Shown: one piece after another, positions 5,880 through 6,661 of the stretch
Numbering within the stretch: the first letter of the stretch is position 1
Layout: every line of letters starts with the position of its first letter
Assembly: GCA_946187365.1 (NCBI GenBank)
Contig: CAMHRD010000064.1
Span: 1-6,661 of the forward strand
Origin: an uncultured Bacteroidales bacterium
Lineage (GTDB): Bacteria; Bacteroidota; Bacteroidia; Bacteroidales; UBA932
DNA: 6,661 nt
Reading direction: 5' to 3'
Program-made: the position numbers and the translations under genes
Notes under the pieces: model-generated
What the model was told of the DNA's origin: nothing
The model's input: the letters and a program-made list of their open reading frames with translations, nothing else
The model's database searches: none

Positions 5880-6661
5880 GAACAGCAAAGACATTCTTGA
5901 AATCTTCAAGGAGATTACCACTGTTCCCAGAGAGAGTGGTCACGAGGAGAAAATCATAGAGTGGCTTTTGGCATACGCCAAGAAGCACAACCTCAAAGCA
6001 AAGAGAGATGAAGTTGGTAACGTAGTGATTATCAAGGAGGCAGATAAGGGCAAGGAGAACGTTCCTACCGTTATCCTCCAGAGCCACTCAGATATGGTAT
6101 GCGAGAAGAATCCGGGTGTGGATCACGATTTTGCAAAGGATCCTATCCCTTACACCGAGGAGGACGGCTGGCTTATCTCAAAAGATACTACACTGGGTGC
6201 AGACTGCGGAATAGGTATGGCTGCGCAACTTGCTGTTGTTACGGATCCTACAATTAAGACAGGAAGAGTTGAGGCTCTCTTTACCGTCTCTGAGGAGACA
6301 GGTTTGGACGGAGCTGAGGCTCTCAAACCGGGATTCGTTACCGGAAACATTCTCCTTAATCTTGATTCCGAGGATGAGGGAGAACTCTGCATTGGCTGTA
6401 ACGGCGGTATAGATACCACAGCCGTATTCAAATACAAACGCGTACCTCAAACCAAAGAGTACCTTAAGTATAAAGTAAGAGTATTCGGAAGTATGGGAGG
6501 ACACAGCGGAGATGACATAAACAAAAACAGAGTTAACGCCAACCAGCAGTTGCTCAGATTCTTATACAAGGTTCTGGATAAGCACCGCATTGAACTCTAT
6601 GAGATTGACGGCGGTAACAAACGCAACGCCATTCCAAGAGACGCTCACGCAGTATTCGGAT
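5878..6661 (+). CDS. pepD: PepD-type aminoacyl-histidine dipeptidase, M20 family (3' end beyond window)
   Basis: The frame from ATG 5878 is open to the window edge (261 complete codons); family members are usually about 485 residues, so a bit more than half is present. It is predicted to be a cytoplasmic two-metal peptidase hydrolysing dipeptides such as Xaa-His (carnosine-like) substrates. Residues expected from the M20C family are visible: H70 and D72 in QSHSDMV (68-74), bridging D109 in LGADCGIGMA (106-115), the catalytic pair E139-E140 in SEETGLDGAEAL (138-149), and D163 in LNLDSEDEGE (160-169). From about 185 the lid/dimerisation domain begins, with GSMGGHSGDDI at 204-214. Two positions differ from the commonest motif as I recall it: D103 where Gly is usual before TTLGAD, and C110 where Asn is usual. 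The gene starts 24 nt after the dnaA stop without an obvious promoter, so read-through from dnaA is likely. No signal peptide is present. Confidence 0.93.
   Translation, partial: MNSKDILEIFKEITTVPRESGHEEKIIEWLLAYAKKHNLKAKRDEVGNVVIIKEADKGKENVPTVILQSHSDMVCEKNPGVDHDFAKDPIPYTEEDGWLISKDTTLGADCGIGMAAQLAVVTDPTIKTGRVEALFTVSEETGLDGAEALKPGFVTGNILLNLDSEDEGELCIGCNGGIDTTAVFKYKRVPQTKEYLKYKVRVFGSMGGHSGDDINKNRVNANQQLLRFLYKVLDKHRIELYEIDGGNKRNAIPRDAHAVFG

Noticed and set aside
6150..6504. Minus-strand and plus-strand open frames within the dipeptidase gene
   Set aside because: They are shadows of the PepD-type frame, which keeps all expected metal-binding residues.
1..6661. tRNA, rRNA, CRISPR array, insertion sequence or phage genes
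   Set aside because: No cloverleaf-like segments, spaced direct repeats, transposase motifs or terminal inverted repeats were seen, and nearly all of the window is occupied by intact core genes.

Overview
This window looks like a core chromosomal locus of a member of the Bacteroidota, most likely the order Bacteroidales. The evidence is the Bacteroidota-type LptD-like outer-membrane protein, the style of the DnaA, amidase and MCE proteins, AT-rich leaders with no clear Shine-Dalgarno sequences, and two matches to the Bacteroidota -7 promoter element (TAnnTTTG). Genus cannot be assigned from the sequence alone.

Layout. The left third (3-2051, minus strand) is the N-terminal 683 codons of an LptD-like lipopolysaccharide-assembly protein, which runs off the left edge. 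An 83-bp divergent intergenic region (2052-2134) carries one -7-like box on each strand. To the right on the plus strand are an exported zinc N-acetylmuramoyl-L-alanine amidase with a C-terminal SPOR-like domain (2135-3310) and, 18 nt later, a membrane-anchored MCE/MlaD-family lipid-transport protein (3329-4240). A 203-bp AT-rich gap holding small hairpins and several homopolymeric T-tracts separates these from dnaA (4444-5853). Twenty-four nt after dnaA begins a PepD-type M20 dipeptidase (5878 onward), which is cut by the right edge.

How the genes fit together. The three left genes all concern the cell envelope: LPS delivery to the outer membrane, cleavage of peptidoglycan cross-bridges at division, and phospholipid movement across the periplasm. 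The two right genes are cytoplasmic housekeeping genes (replication initiation and peptide catabolism). All five look intact within the window, with catalytic motifs present. I see no mobile element, tRNA, rRNA, CRISPR array or sign of recent horizontal transfer.

I do not see a new multi-gene system here. The points most worth a second look are the overlapping face-to-face promoters, the long helical tail of the MCE protein, the T-tract-rich dnaA leader, and two unusual residues in the PepD metal-binding motif.
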